NCBI GenBank assembly: GCA_030220185.1
Contig: JASPKZ010010273.1
Coordinates: forward strand, 1,528,501 to 1,592,500
Length of the DNA: 64,000 bases
Direction: 5' to 3'
DNA from: Diploptera punctata
Taxonomy: Eukaryota; Arthropoda; Insecta; Blattodea; Blaberidae
In this document: piece after piece, positions 10,326 through 22,501 of the stretch
How positions within the stretch are numbered: position 1 is the first letter of the stretch
Layout: the number at the start of each line of letters is the position of its first letter
Made by a program: the position numbers and the translations under genes
The notes under the pieces: model-generated
Told to the model about the DNA's origin: nothing
Databases searched by the model: none
The model's input: only the letters and a program-made list of their open reading frames with translations

Positions 10326-11577
10326 ATCGGAAATTTATCAATTTATATCCACAAAATTGATGTTTGAGTTTAGTTTAATATAGATATGGATAAACTTGTT
10401 TATGTACTTCATAAGTGAGAACATTTAAAAATATTCTGGATTTAAAATTGGTTGTTAATTTAAGTATGTTAAAATTTTACTTAAAATGTTTTAAATTTTT
10501 TATTTTAAATTAATATTTACCGCGAATGCCTGATTTACAGTTATGTAACAACGTTAGGAATGCATTTCATTTCGCTACAACTAGGCCTACACATTGTGTA
10601 ACTTTTAAGCTGTAACTAGAGTAACTTTAGGTTTTAACCGTTAAGAGTTAAATTAATTTACGGCTATTAAACCTTTTGCTTGGAATTGGATTTTATGCAT
10701 GTTTACTGTATGTCGGTGGTTCGCCCAATTCAGATCGTTGTGGAAGGGGTTCGCGAGTCAAAAAAGGTTGGGGACTACTGTCCTAAAATAATAGTAAACA
10801 TTCGTTTATTGACACCGATGCATAATAATACTGAATATGCTATTTCCATGGTTATTTATACTGTATATCTGAAATAATCATATCCCAAATAGAAATATAA
10901 TTTTCGTACGATAGCTTGATTCATACAAATTAGATGTCTTATTTATGCTCAAGAATGTTTTTATAAGCTATTATATTTCTTATATCGTGTATTAATAACA
11001 AAATATTTTTAAAAACCTCGTGATCTCTAACAACGTAGGACTGTTTAATCTGGGAATTGTCGAATAAATATTGTAAGACATAGGCCCTAACACAAATTAT
11101 TTTGTTTGTCGCATAGATTGATTCTACAAATAAAATGACACCCATAAAGAAACAATAAATATATACATATTCTTTCCAATTAGCCTAAAATAGTCATGAT
11201 ATCTGTTATAGACACTTTAGCCTAATGTAATGTGATGAGCCTGTCATTTAAACGTTTAATGATGACACTATTTGTCTATCCAATTATGAAACTCACATTC
11301 CTGATTCCAGATCGGTCAGCACTGATACACGTCATAAATCAGTGCAGGACAGTCCGCAACAAAAGTTATAAACATGCGCTATACAAACATTTTATAACAG
11401 ATCCCGTTCGCTTTTAATAAATGTCACAAAGCGTAAATGTAACTTTGTACAAAATGTATTTCAGATTCTCTGTAACTTTCTCTTTTCTACTTAGATTACT
11501 GGAAAGTATTAGTTTTCATGTATAATGCATTTGTTGAAATTATTGGAAAGCATTATTTGTCATGTATAATGCATTTG
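10326..11577. other. No recognisable feature
   Basis: AT-rich stretch with several short frames lacking motifs. I see nothing to support a gene. Confidence 0.4.
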
Positions 11578-11665
11578 TGGATGACTATTTAATTCATGTC
11601 TCAAATGGGAGTCAATGACCAATCACGTTTCAATGAATTTTGTTTTACAACCAATCACATATAAA
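11578..11665 (+). repeat. Dispersed repeat X, fragment
   Basis: Matches the first about 85 bp of repeat X (GACTATTTAA, GGGAGTCAAT, CGTTTCAATG, ACAACCAATCAC), then diverges. Confidence 0.6.
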
Positions 11666-11952
11666 ACTTTTGATACTTCTTACCAATTTTTTTCGTTATT
11701 TGTAAATGATGCAGGTTTTTATTTTGGATTTTCAACGCTAGGTACATTAAGTATAGAGAGAAAATTCCATGCTTATTTTCGGTTCATAGTGAATTAAATT
11801 TTATTGTATTAAAGATTTTACAAGTATCATAATTATTATTCTTACCTTAAAGAAGCAGAAATTTGTCTTCAGAGGACATTCAACAAAAATAATAATAATG
11901 AATCTATTTGCATACATAGCAACGAATTACAAAACACAAAAACCAGAATAAG

Positions 11953-11955
11953 ATG

Positions 11956-11996
<41 letters not shown>

Positions 11997-12002
11997 AATA
12001 AT
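11953..12002. repeat. (AAT)n microsatellite
   Basis: About 16 trinucleotide units with one interruption. Confidence 0.9.
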
Positions 12003-12565
12003 GGAATGTCTGGCGCAAAACTAATTAACATAATACACAAAAAGACCATTATAGGACTACCGGTAACGCATTATTAAAATCTAGGCCTATAATTACATTT
12101 TCCCAATATTTATACACAATAACTTTTTTCAATAAATTGAACTGGAAAATTGCATGTCCCGGTATTTAACCATTAATTTGTTATACGTTCTTAGACCAAC
12201 AGTACTGCTACATATTGTACAGTTTTTATAACATTTTCGTACATCCGATAAAAAAATGTTATCATATTGTTTTTAGTTATTAATTGAATAAAGTTGTACT
12301 TTATGACTTTATACGGATTTCTGGGCGCCTCTATTCAAAACCATGTAATCCCCAAAAAGTGTACCGTTATGTTATTTTCATAATTGTGTGGTATTAATAT
12401 ATGCCAAGTAGGCGTTTTAGATTCAGAAACACTTTTTAAGTTAAAATATTCATATGGCGCAAGTACAAATTTTGAGTAATTAATATAGCCCAAAGTAAGA
12501 AATGTGCTTTATACCAAAACACTTATAGAACTTACGCCTTATACTGGATTCTCAATAATTTCAGA
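12003..12565. other. No recognisable feature
   Basis: AT-rich; no motif seen. Confidence 0.4.
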
Positions 12566-12569
12566 ATTT

Positions 12570-12930
12570 CTATTCCCGTTTCCTGGGTGGTGGTTTTCTC
12601 CGTTTTTTCCCCTTACATAGGTCTATAAGACAAATGTCAGGGAACTTTAAGGTCCAAACGTCCCTGAGCAGCATAAGGTCATCATAGTCATCGGTATTAT
12701 ATTCGCAACCTTTAGTATGAATGTGTGAGTATATTGTGTTTTGCTTAATATTTTATTGTCTTGCAGAAAGTTCTGGATTGAGTTGATCACTCATTCGGGG
12801 AAGCCTCCATGTCTTTGTGTGATCTAAAGTTTGAAATCCCTCTCCCGACCGGTCTTGCCATTGTAAGGCCCGGACGGCGTAGGACATTAAAAAGTATCTT
12901 AAAGTGAGAGGTTAATCTACGTTGAAGAAG
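12570..12930 (+). mobile_element. SINE family C, 5' truncated
   Basis: Shares AGACAAATGTCAGG..AACTTTAAGG, TGAGTTGATC.CTCATTCGG, TGCCATTGTAAGGCCCGGA and GTGAGAGGTTAA blocks with the fuller copy at 35195-35600 and the fragment at 36222-36385. The tRNA-like head is missing or unreadable here. Confidence 0.7.
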
Positions 12931-12934
12931 AACA

Positions 12935-13735
12935 AAAAAAATGATATACTACGTATATGATTGTATGATTATCTTATTTTTTTTTATGCCGCATTGCCTA
13001 GCTTGAAGTGTGACACGCTGGTATAAAAATGTTTTTAATGCGATATTCGTAACATTTGGCGAGTTTTTGTATCGAGGGAAGAGATCATATTATGGTGTAT
13101 ATAGGGATAGGGCATATCATCACGTGACATTCAACAGTGCACTTAATTGGAGAACATTTAAATGCAAGATCATGAACTCACTTCCCCGTACTGAACACGT
13201 CTTTCCACTTGTTAACAATGTTCCAAAAAAATGAATACTTTAAAACCAAGCACTCAACGCATGCTTTTAATTTCTTCTTAGTTATACATTTATTTGCAGA
13301 AGAAGTAAAGTAGTTTTATTACTGCTATTAAGGAAATAAGTAGTATTCTGAATTAAAAAAACACCAGAATCATCACTCTTCTCTTTGTAATACTTTGTGT
13401 TACAACAATATATTATTTATAAGAAAAAGCTTCGTATAACTAAATTAGCGAGATTTGCATTAATCCTATTTTATTTATTAATTTAGCTAATAGTTATTTT
13501 TATATAATTATATAAGGAAATATTATATATTAAACATGGAATTCTTAAGCATATTTCAAATATTTTTTTCCGCGATAATGCGTTTTGTCGTACTTACAGC
13601 GATGGCCACCAAGATTGAAAGTTTAACTTCCTACTTTTCGAGATTGCCAACCTAAATAACTATACTGTAATGACATTTATGCCCACGTGCTGGAAGTAAA
13701 ACCACTGTCTTCTATGTATACTACGAACAATGTAT
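12935..13735. other. No recognisable feature
   Basis: A 74-codon frame at 13010-13234 has no motif that I recognise. Confidence 0.35.
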
Positions 13736-13738
13736 ATG

Positions 13739-15316
13739 CAGTAAAACTTGTTTAATCCTGAACGTTAATAATGTGGAAATCTGTCCAATGTGAACAAAAT
13801 TTACTGGTTCCGGCGAAATAATAGTAATTTTACGTATATTTATTTTGCATAAAACGGAATCTGTCCAATGCGGAAACGGAAGAATATTTTTACGCAATTC
13901 ATGAAAAAAATTATAAAGCGGAAAGGTATATATATAGCTATTTATTAACCATCAGCAGTATTTTTTACTGAAGGCAGGTGCCAAGACGGCTTTTACAAAT
14001 AGTGATTCAAACCAAATGGACAAATAAATATCAAAACAAACCTAATTGTCACTGGCCCTAAAGTTCATGGTTAAAAGCTGTTGTCGTATTGCACATTCCG
14101 ATATGTACTTTGATAAATGCCTCCATCGCCACGATCGGTATATTACTGTTTCAACTTGTCCGTTGCAATAATTTTGATTGAATAACACGTGTCTCTTGTG
14201 CTTTGTTCCCAGTTTATAATGTAGAGTAAAAGGAAAAAAATAATTAGTACCGAAGAGAAAAAAAATTGTTGCCTCTTAAAGTAGAAATAAAAATGCTTGA
14301 CTGTTTATACGCGCTGGCGAGTCGTTTGCGTCTATATCACGCTGTTTCAATGTTAATTAATCAAGAAATCCGAAGACAAAATAAGGAATATCGCAGAATT
14401 GACAGCTGAATATCAATTTTAATTGAAAGACCTTTTAAAAGCGGCAAAACAGGGGGAAAAAATACAGTTCTTTAAGTCCTTGCCTTAACCTGACAGTAAT
14501 AATTCATATAAATTGTTCAAAATCTCTCATTAATTCATTATTTTGATATTTTTTTTAATTCTGTAAGATTGGAACATAACCCCTATATACCCATACAAAT
14601 TACCATTCCATATTCGCGGAACATATTCCCTGCGAATAAGGAGCTATTACTGTATAGATTCGGCCTCATTGCACACCCGTTATGCGAACACATATACCTG
14701 TCTTGCAAATAACAATTGCGCTGTAAAATCTTAAATTAGTTAAGTTCTGAGACCGATCTTTCACAGGTAGCGTTCTGAATTTACGGAATAAAGATGGCTG
14801 AAATATATAAATATCATTAAGCGAAAAACTGAAAGTGATTGAAGACAAATCTCCAAACATTTCCGAACCGATGCTCCAAAGTCAAGCTGTAGCTCTTGTT
14901 AAATCCCTAAAGGATCAACGATTTCAAATAATCTTCAGGTTAACTGGACATTTTTAAAAGACGACACAATGTAGTGTGGAATGAAATTTGCGGAGAATCA
15001 AAGAATGTGGACGAAAGTGTAGTTGGTGAGCGAAAACCGAAACTGTATACTTCAATTTTAGGATACGCTCCTAAGAGACGTTTTTAACGCTGACGAAATG
15101 GGACTGTTTTTTCGCGCGTTACCGTCGAAGTCGCTCATACATACTATACTTCATTTTTCAACGGCAGCGGAACTACAATTAATCCTAGGTACATAAAAAG
15201 ACATCTACGGTACTCTATAATCTAAGATTATTAATAAGTTTTAGTTTTTTTCATAATGCGGAATTTTGTCCAATGTGGAAAAAAAATTGATCCCACGCTT
15301 TGATCAAGTTTTACTG
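13739..15316 (+). mobile_element. Tigger/pogo-type DNA transposon with degraded transposase
   Basis: The ends are inverted repeats (left CAGTAAAACTTGTTTAATC; right, reverse complemented, CAGTAAAACTTGATCAAAG). Subterminal repeats GTGGAAATCTGTCCAATGTG on the left are mirrored by GCGGAATTTTGTCCAATGTG on the right. At 1.58 kb it is shorter than an autonomous Tigger, which needs a transposase of roughly 500 codons. The right part of the gene is missing. Confidence 0.75.
14250..15170 (+). pseudogene. Tigger-like transposase fragment (CENP-B family)
   Basis: A transposase of this type binds the element ends and moves it by DDE cut-and-paste chemistry. Surviving pieces on the plus strand are: LPLKVEIKMLDCL near 14270 (first helix-turn-helix); SMLINQEIRRQNKE near 14350; ISEPMLQSQAVALVKSL near 14860 (second DNA-binding domain); FKRRHNVVWNEICGESK near 14955-15005; and, after a frameshift near 15083, VFNADEMGLFFRALPSKSL at about 15085-15140. 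The last block corresponds to the ..NADETGLFF..LP.KTL signature of the family. Stops and frame changes separate the blocks and the catalytic DN. and later D regions are absent. Confidence 0.75.
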
Positions 15317-15319
15317 TAT

Positions 15320-15880
15320 ATACAAAAAAAACCCAAAAGGTAGTGTTAATATATATTATACGAAATAAATCACTGCATTTAAATGAACTGAACTTTATTT
15401 GAAACAATGAAAACAATAAATACGTGCTTGCAGCCATTTTATCAATAATAATGGTCTCACGGCCTCCTGTACTTTCAAGTAATAAACATTGCCCACACTG
15501 ATAACGTTACTCAATTATTTATAATGAACGCACATATTTCCTACAAATATGTTATTATTTTACTACTATTTATTATTTTGAAAACATCATCATGGAAAAA
15601 AAAATGTACAACGCATATTTGTGACGTGTTTTACAGAATCTCGGAAATTAAAAACCACGCCATCGCTCAGTTTTTAAACATTTTTCTCGATTCTATAAAT
15701 ACCAATTCCCAACCTTGCATCGTAATATACTATGACAAGGAAAATGAAATTCCTATTTACAGTTACAACTCACCATCTTCAATTTGACAACAACGATTCA
15801 AACAGACAATGTTATAAAAAATACCTCATTATGATAATAATAATTATATTGTAGTAAACATATCCATAATGACAATAAAA
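15320..15880. other. Unassigned; open frame without known motif
   Basis: Holds an 87-codon frame at 15524-15787 (hydrophobic start, then FYRISEIKNHAIAQFLN). Its position just upstream of a LINE C-terminus suggests it could be more of that element, but I do not recognise it. Confidence 0.3.
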
Positions 15881-15884
15881 TAAT

Positions 15885-16815
15885 CCAATAGGTTGTCAAT
15901 TTTTTTACAAAATTTTGAATATGTATATATGAAAAATTGGAATGCTAAGTTAAACAGTAATAATGTTGCTTTGACAAGAACATTATTTTTCCAAACTATT
16001 TTTGACCGAATAAAGCGCAAATACGTAGAACCAAATTTGGTATTAACACAATTTATGACTGGACACGATAAATTTGGACATTATTTGGAACGATTTAAAA
16101 TAGGTGTAGATGCCTGTATTTGCAAGAACTCCAGCTAGACTATCTCAGATCTGTTATTTGAGTGTCCCGCGTTTGATTCCGAAAGACATGAATTTATTAA
16201 AAAATTAGGTTATTGTCATAATAGATTTCAACTGCCTTTGTCAAGTATTTTATGTAAGAAGTGTTGCTATAGAAATCTTTGTGACTTTATCTATCATATT
16301 TTTAAGAGACTTTGAGTTAGTTTTTTGGTTTCTTAATTAATGTATTTATTTGTTCATATTACGTTATTATGTAAAGAGATAAAGGTAAAGTGATCCCACT
16401 ACAGGCCTCAGGAGGCCCTTGGGGTAGTAGGAGGTTAAGGCTCCCACTTTTTCTTGACAATCGGCACTTGATGTCAGCCGGGTTGTCAGCACTACGTGAC
16501 GGCCGCCTTTACATCAGAACAAACGTCTGGTACTCATTTCAGTTAGAGGCTGAGTCGACCCCAGGGCCATAGTGCCGCCAGAAGGTTTGGGTCAGTTTAA
16601 AAATCCTGATCCACCGGGACTCGAACCCTCGACCTTCCGGCTTGTAGCGCAGTGCCTTAACCACTACGCTACGGCGTGCCCCACGTTATTATGCAACGCT
16701 AGAAATTAAGCATACTCTAAATTACTGTAAATAATTAATTGTATTGTAACTAAAACCCTAATATACCGGATGGTGAAATAGGGTTCGCATTATTGGAGAT
16801 TCAATAAAAAAATAG
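15885..16815 (+). mobile_element. R1/Jockey-like LINE 3' end with a nested SINE
   Basis: The 81-codon frame from 15893 reads WNAKLNSN..ALTRTLFFQTI, then NLVLTQFMTGHDKFGHYLER; past a stop it continues TISDLLFECPAFDSER. The pattern LTQF.TGH..F..YL.RF followed by a C.C...LLFECP knuckle is typical of the region after RNase H in R1/Jockey-type LINE proteins. A usual histidine of the knuckle is not present. A 3' UTR-like stretch continues beyond the SINE to an AATAAAAAAAT end near 16810. Confidence 0.7.
16372..16682 (-). mobile_element. tRNA-derived SINE, family B, copy 1
   Basis: The minus strand starts with a tRNA-like head: A-box GTAGCGTAGTGGTTAAGGC and B-box GGTTCGAGTCC. The body has ACCTTCTGGCGGCAC and GAGTACCAGACG blocks. 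A perfect 11-bp direct repeat ACGTTATTATG flanks it (16361-16371 and 16683-16693). It is the best-preserved of three copies here and sits in the 3' part of the LINE at 15885-16815. Confidence 0.9.
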
Positions 16816-16819
16816 ATAG

Positions 16820-17030
16820 GCCCTATGATCTAAGTGTACTTAATTTAATAGGAGCAGAGATATACTAATTTACATTGAACTTTAGATTATTCTATATTTA
16901 TTCAATTTTGAAATCCATTCTGAGGAACGTATCATTAATAGATATTTAATTTCTGATATCTTAAATTGATCAATACTTCTAAAATTCATTGTAAATCACA
17001 ATTGAGATTATGTAGTTAAATGTTAACATA
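16820..17030. other. No recognisable feature
   Basis: AT-rich; nothing seen. Confidence 0.4.
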
Positions 17031-17035
17031 CGTAC

Positions 17036-17122
17036 TGATATATCAGCCGTCCCCAACTAAAATTAATAGGCCTTTCAGAACATGTTCCATCTGCGGCATG
17101 TCATTTTAGTTGCGATATATCA
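17036..17122. mobile_element. Small inverted-repeat element related to the 51.3 kb fold-back
   Basis: Left arm TATATCAGCCGTCCCCAACTAAAAT and right arm ATTTTAGTTGCGATATATCA pair imperfectly. The left arm resembles GTCAGTCGTCCTCAACTAA, the arm unit of 51284-51623. Confidence 0.4.
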
Positions 17123-17129
17123 GGTACTT

Positions 17130-17700
17130 ATTTTAATATTTTAACATCGTAAAATCAGTCAGGAATTCAGAGATCCTCTTTTGTAAATGTTGTGAAAATC
17201 ACTTAAAATTTTAGCCTTATCATTAGTCCTTCGTTATTATTATGAAGATGAAATTTAGGTAATGGAAATGAACTGAACAAAAATTGTTTTACATTTTTGC
17301 AGAATTGAAACGGATCTGATAAATCCATCATTCTTCCAAGGAACATTATCCATCTCTGTCAAGTGCAACGCCTCCCCTGTTCTCCTTTCGTTCCTCTAAA
17401 AAGTTTTCAATTTCAAAAGAAGCTGAGAATAATCCGTCATTTAGACTCTCGGTATCTTGTGAGGCTATTTTAGATCTTCAACAAGGGGTTTCCAATACAT
17501 TGTTGCAATCCAAGACTTCAATTTTCAATTTTGTACTTAATTGCAGCATTGATCTAATTTAAAACAAGCTTGTAAAAATATCTCAAGACAATTTAATATT
17601 CACGAAATATTCACTAAGAATTTTCTTTTCAAACTTTTTTCCTTGTTTTTCACCTTTTTATTTTTTCATAATTTTCGTTTTGACACATACAAACACAATT
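17130..17700. other. No recognisable feature
   Basis: AT-rich; nothing seen. Confidence 0.4.
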
Positions 17701-17707
17701 TTCCCTA

Positions 17708-17850
17708 CATATATATATATATATATATACATACCAGACCCCAAGATATAGATTTTTAAATCCCATATTCCGCTGGAAATCGAATCCGGATTGTCGGAAT
17801 GGAAGTTTTACCGATCACGCCACGGTTACGGACAGTTGGTACATCTTTTT
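17708..17850 (-). mobile_element. SINE-like element, family D, beside (TA)n
   Basis: After a (TA)n run (17708-17730), the minus strand has GTGGCGTGATCGGTAAAAC and B-box GGATTCGATTTCC, matching the layout of 9815-9930. Confidence 0.5.
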
Positions 17851-17854
17851 TTCT

Positions 17855-19285
17855 TGCAAGCGAATAACTATGAAGCTATCAAAACATGATTCAATTTTAC
17901 TTAATATAACAAATTCTAAGCTACAGTTTGTGGAACTTAATTAATTCTTACCCATTGGCTTTATTGGTAGATAGATTTATGTGTAAGGAATTAGTTAAAC
18001 AGACCACAAATGTGCCTGCTTATACTTATTTAATATTGTTGCATACACACTAGCATACATGCATACTATTTATTAAATAGAATACAGAATTATTAGAATT
18101 TCAATACTTCGAACTTTTATAATATGCCAAGGATAAGTCACCATAGAGAAAAGACAGAATAAAGTTGAGAATTTTTTATTCAGTAATTTGAATAAATTGT
18201 AACTTAAAATGTAGCTATTATAGAAAAATAATTTAATAACATAATTTCCTTAACTGATGGAAGCCGTTGGCTACTAGGATTTCTTCATACAGGAAACATC
18301 GAGCTTGTGAACATTGGACCTACAGATAACAGTAATAAAATAGGATTGTCGAGATGTGTGTTTTATGTTGAAAGACTTAAAACACCAACTTAAAAATAAA
18401 ATATGAACGTTTTAAACCAACCCTGGGGACTATAGCAATCTCAGGTGGATAAGTTATTCATGCTATTTTTTCTTTACAGTCCCTTTCAACATTGCGACCA
18501 TTAAAATTAACTTTGTTCAAAATTGGTTTTATATAATACTTATTAGGCCTATATATTATTTTATTAATGGATCAATTAAAGAAATTACATTCAGATTCTG
18601 AATAATTTAAATTCCATTTAAGGGCAATTGACAAGAAAAAATCAATAATTTGATAGTTCTATAACTTCAAAATATGTTCTGAGGGATCAATTTTACATGA
18701 AAACTGAATATTTTATCGAGGAAAAAAAGGTATGAAAAGGTTTATTTCATGTTAAACGCTGTCTCCTGAGTCACAGTTTAAAATAAACAAGATGGTTCAA
18801 GAATTAGTTATTGCGTAATTTCATTATAATGGTATGGAGAAACTTAAATCAGTCGATATAAAATTGAAATACAGATGGGAATCGGACTTGAGACCTCTGA
18901 TATAGACGTATGAATGAAAGGGATTAAACAAGCACAATAAAAGTCTTTATTATGCCTGCAAAAAAAAAATTACCTGGCTCATAAAATTATTAGTTATAGA
19001 TTTAATTGTCCATGTGATCTTACCTACTATGGTAGACATAATACAACACAATTTATACATTTAATGAAAATCAATCAACCAATGTAAGGACATTTAATTA
19101 TCAAGAGAGGTATTAATAAAAGAGAAAGTTTTGATTATAATTTATTACCACTCCTTTACCATCAAATTATGCTTTTGAATGACGTTACACTATAATAAAA
19201 AATTACCCAGCTCCCTTAAAGTACCTTTTGGCAGGTGCCGACGTCGTCAACTGTGTTAAAAATTATTTAAAATTAGTAAATGTAA
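17855..19285. other. No recognisable feature
   Basis: About 1.4 kb of AT-rich DNA with no persuasive open frame or repeat. Confidence 0.4.
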
Positions 19286-19287
19286 AC

Positions 19288-19314
19288 CTTTCGGAAGTCG
19301 ACTTACATCATCAG
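19288..19314 (-). ncRNA. Hammerhead-like motif
   Basis: The minus strand reads CTGATGAT, then GTAAG-TCGA-CTTCC (one mismatch in five pairs), then GAAAG. This has the same layout as 5086-5121 and a perfect CUGAUGA core strand. The downstream minus-strand sequence through 19230 looks like a terminus fragment, but no reverse transcriptase accompanies it. Confidence 0.4.
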
Positions 19315-19465
19315 CAGAATAAATACGTGCTACCAACTCTTAATGTCATAAAAGTATGACCTTTCATGGTTCTATATCTACGAAAACATGTAATAGAAGT
19401 AATCCACGCATACACTACAATGCACAATATCCAAATAATAAAAATTATTGTTAAATACTATGTTG

Positions 19466-19735
19466 TTAAAAGGTAAAGTGATCCCACTACAGGCCTTAGG
19501 AGGACCTTGGAGTAGTAGGAGTTAGACAATCGACCGGGTTGTCAGTCCTGCGTGACAACCGCCTTTACACCCAGAACAAACGTCTGGTACTCATTTCCGT
19601 TAGAGGCTGAGTCGATCCCAGGGTCATAGTGCCGCCAGAAGGTGTTGGGTCAGTTTAGAAATCCTGACCTCACCGGGACTCGAATCATCGACCTTCCGGC
19701 TTGTAACGTATTGCCTTAATCACTACCTTATTGTT
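19466..19735 (-). mobile_element. SINE family B, copy 2
   Basis: Minus-strand copy of the element at 16372-16682 with a decayed head (a weaker GGTTAAGGC box, and GATTCGAGTCC). It is flanked by imperfect TATTGTTAAATA and TATTGTTGAATA, probably the target duplication. Confidence 0.8.
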
Positions 19736-19739
19736 GAAT

Positions 19740-21175
19740 ATGGTTGTGTTAAAGTTGTGGAATTCTAATCGTCCCTACAGTAACTGTTATCAGTAGTAAG
19801 CCGTGGCCTCTACTTTGTAATGAGATTATACATTAACGTGGAGCAGATAAAATAAAAAAAAAGATACATTGTTATTTTTCGTCATGTCTTTTTAACGTAT
19901 TGAGCCAGAGAGAATTTTAATCTCACTGCGACATAAGAGTTTAGAGAGAATAAAACTACTTTGTAAATCTTATTCTGGCAAGCATACAGGGATATGTAGA
20001 AGCTGTTTGAGAAATTTTCAACTGATAACGTCTAGGTATTATATCTAAAACGTGAGTGAAATATTAAGCAGAGGTGAAAGTGGACCAAAGGTTATGATAT
20101 TCTAGAACAAAAGAGGGATAAGTAACTTGATACTGATTGGTTAACACGCACAACTCTATCCTAATTAATGTTAATCTTCATACTGTGATTATAACATGTT
20201 TTAGTTATACTTGAGACATAGATCTACACACCGAAATATATTTATAACACAAATATTATTTAAATTAAATGTTAACCTAAGATTACGTTTATTTTAAAAT
20301 TGATAAAATGATAATGCAAAATACCGGCATGATTTTATATTCCATAGATAGTGTTTGACAGGTTGGTAAAAACCAACTGTAACGCCCGGGGAACCCGAAA
20401 TTCTGACATGTCACCTCTATATGCGTGGGTGGATGATCTTCAACCTATGTTATTAATACACCGGCTGAAATACCAAGGGTCCTCTAGGCCTGTAGTATCA
20501 TAGAGTAGTATATAATGTGCTTGTAAGCTAAAAATACGTAAAAAAATAATTAACCCTACCTGACGTTATTAAGATGCATTGCTCCATGAAAATAATACGT
20601 TTTCCTCCAAACATAATGTTACAGTTTGGTTTATCGGGAAAATTTTCATAAAGCACTTTGAACCGCGATTCCAAACTATTTTCATTACCAGAATGTCTGT
20701 ATCAGGCGTATGGAACAAAATATTTAAGTATCCATACCTTATGCTAAATTCCGTTTGTAATGCTTGATAAATCATATTTGGAATATCATTGTTTAATATA
20801 TCTACATGCAAACACGTTATTGTAGGCCTTCTTTAAATTAATGCAAACTTGAAAATCGCCTAAATTAAATTTGCTTGTATTTAGATTTTATCCGAAATAG
20901 GTAGATAAAATAGTGGCAGGAAAATTCAGTGCATTATCTATTCATGTAAATTTAGACTATTTTTATTTATTTTTCAAATGTTTACAGTTGTGTAATAATC
21001 CATTTAGATTTTCTGTATTGTCAGGGAATTTAATTCGCTATTTAGACTAAAATGAAGGTATATTAATTATATTATACCAGACTTCTGATTTATATTTATC
21101 TTATTTTGGTGTAATAAAAATAATATTTGTTAATAATTTTATTTATTTGGCACAGATAATTAGTGATATAATATC
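19740..21175. other. No recognisable feature
   Basis: Contains overlapping short frames at 20569-20811 with no known motif. No repeat was recognised. Confidence 0.35.
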
Positions 21176-21179
21176 GAAT

Positions 21180-21525
21180 TGTATATGTGTATTTTGGCAA
21201 CGGAAATTGATTTTATACGAAGGGCAGCAAGAATTTCAAGAAGAGAAAAAAATAGGAACTCAGTTATAAGGGAGAAAACGAAGATTGAAGACACTATTTT
21301 AGACTATATTAAAACTCAGCAATTAAGATGGTACAGACATGTCCAGCGAATGGAAGAGGATCGGCTACCAAAATCTGTTTTGGAATGGAAACCTGAGGGA
21401 AGACGAGGCAGAGGAAGACCTAAAACCTCCTAGAGTCAGGGAATATGTTCATACATGAAGGAGAAACATTTATAACCAGGAGATTTGATGGACCGACAAA
21501 ATCGGCTATTGGGAATCGGACGATG
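21180..21525 (+). mobile_element. LINE family D 3' tail
   Basis: The 84-codon frame reads DFIRRAARISRREKNRN, then RWYRHVQRMEEDRLPKSVLE and RRGRGRPKTS. This is a textbook C-terminal tail of a non-LTR reverse transcriptase (W.RHV.RM...RLPK..LEW.P.GRRGRGRP). The same family reappears at 63180-63780 and, on the minus strand, at 49795-50200. It is 5' truncated. Confidence 0.8.
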
Positions 21526-21720
21526 TCAAAGACATTAATCAACCGATGATCTATCTATATTGAATTGTCAGATATTTGAAGATCGGTTAAGTTATGGAAA
21601 ATCTCATATTTAACAAATAATAATTGTAGACCTACATAGTACATTTACCAAATAATTAATAGTTTGTAATAATATATTCGGATACTTTTAAAGTAAATAG
21701 TATATTTGGCATAACGTTAA

Positions 21721-22032
21721 CAATACATTTGGTCAGCCCTGACTGACCTTCGCTCGGCTGGAATCCTGGACCGCACTGCAGGAGGTCGGACCATCATTGA
21801 GGTCCCATGCAACACATTCCTCCAGCAGAAGAAAACCTCGTCTCATCATTGCATACTCAGGTACCATTATACTCAGCTCTGTTCTCGCATTCCTCCCCTG
21901 TCGGTTACACATCAAAGTGAGCCTTATAAAATGGAAATCTTCTCCCCAATAAAACTCTCAAACCACGAGGGTAGAAACCCATTCTCTGTATCTGACTTTG
22001 TAATGCCTAAATATTCCATTAGTATTACGTAG
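21721..22032 (+). other. Unrecognised 103-codon open stretch without ATG start
   Basis: This locally GC-richer segment stays open for about 103 codons between stops at 21718 and 22030. It includes ILDRTAGGRTIIEVP, SRIPPLSVTHQSEPYKMEIF and SVSDFVMPK. The composition contrasts with its AT-rich flanks. It could be a fragment of an unknown repeat's protein or a decayed exon; I do not recognise the family. Confidence 0.3.
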
Positions 22033-22060
22033 AAACTTATTCATTGATATATATAAATAT

Positions 22061-22501
22061 CAATAAAAAAAGAGAAAGAAAACACTATGCATATTTAATA
22101 AACAGGCGAGAGAGTTTGCCCATTGCATGACTGCATGCTTAAAGAAACTGTCCGTAATTAACATTAAATTAATCTATTGTATGAATGTACGACGTTTGCG
22201 TCAAATATCACAAACGTATTTTATTTACCAATATATATATAGTATTTGTTCTTAATTGGTAAATAAAATGCATTTGTGATATTTGACGTAAATGTCGTAC
22301 ATTTATACAATATATATATAATACGTAATTGGTAAATAAAATACGTTTGTGATATTTGACGTAAACGTCGTACATTCATACAATAGATTAATTTAATATG
22401 TTAATTACGGACAGTTTCTTTATGCATGCAGTCATGCAATGAGCAATTTCTCTCGTATGTTTATTAAATATGCATAGTGTTTTCTTTCTCTTTTTTTATT
22501 G
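22061..22501. mobile_element. Long fold-back (MITE-like) element
   Basis: The left arm (22061-22231) and right arm (22328-22501) are inverted copies about 170 bp long, differing at few positions. They begin CAATAAAAAAAGAGAAAG. Between them lies a third partial arm copy (22254-22315) oriented like the right arm. Nothing is encoded. I could not define a target duplication. Confidence 0.8.
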
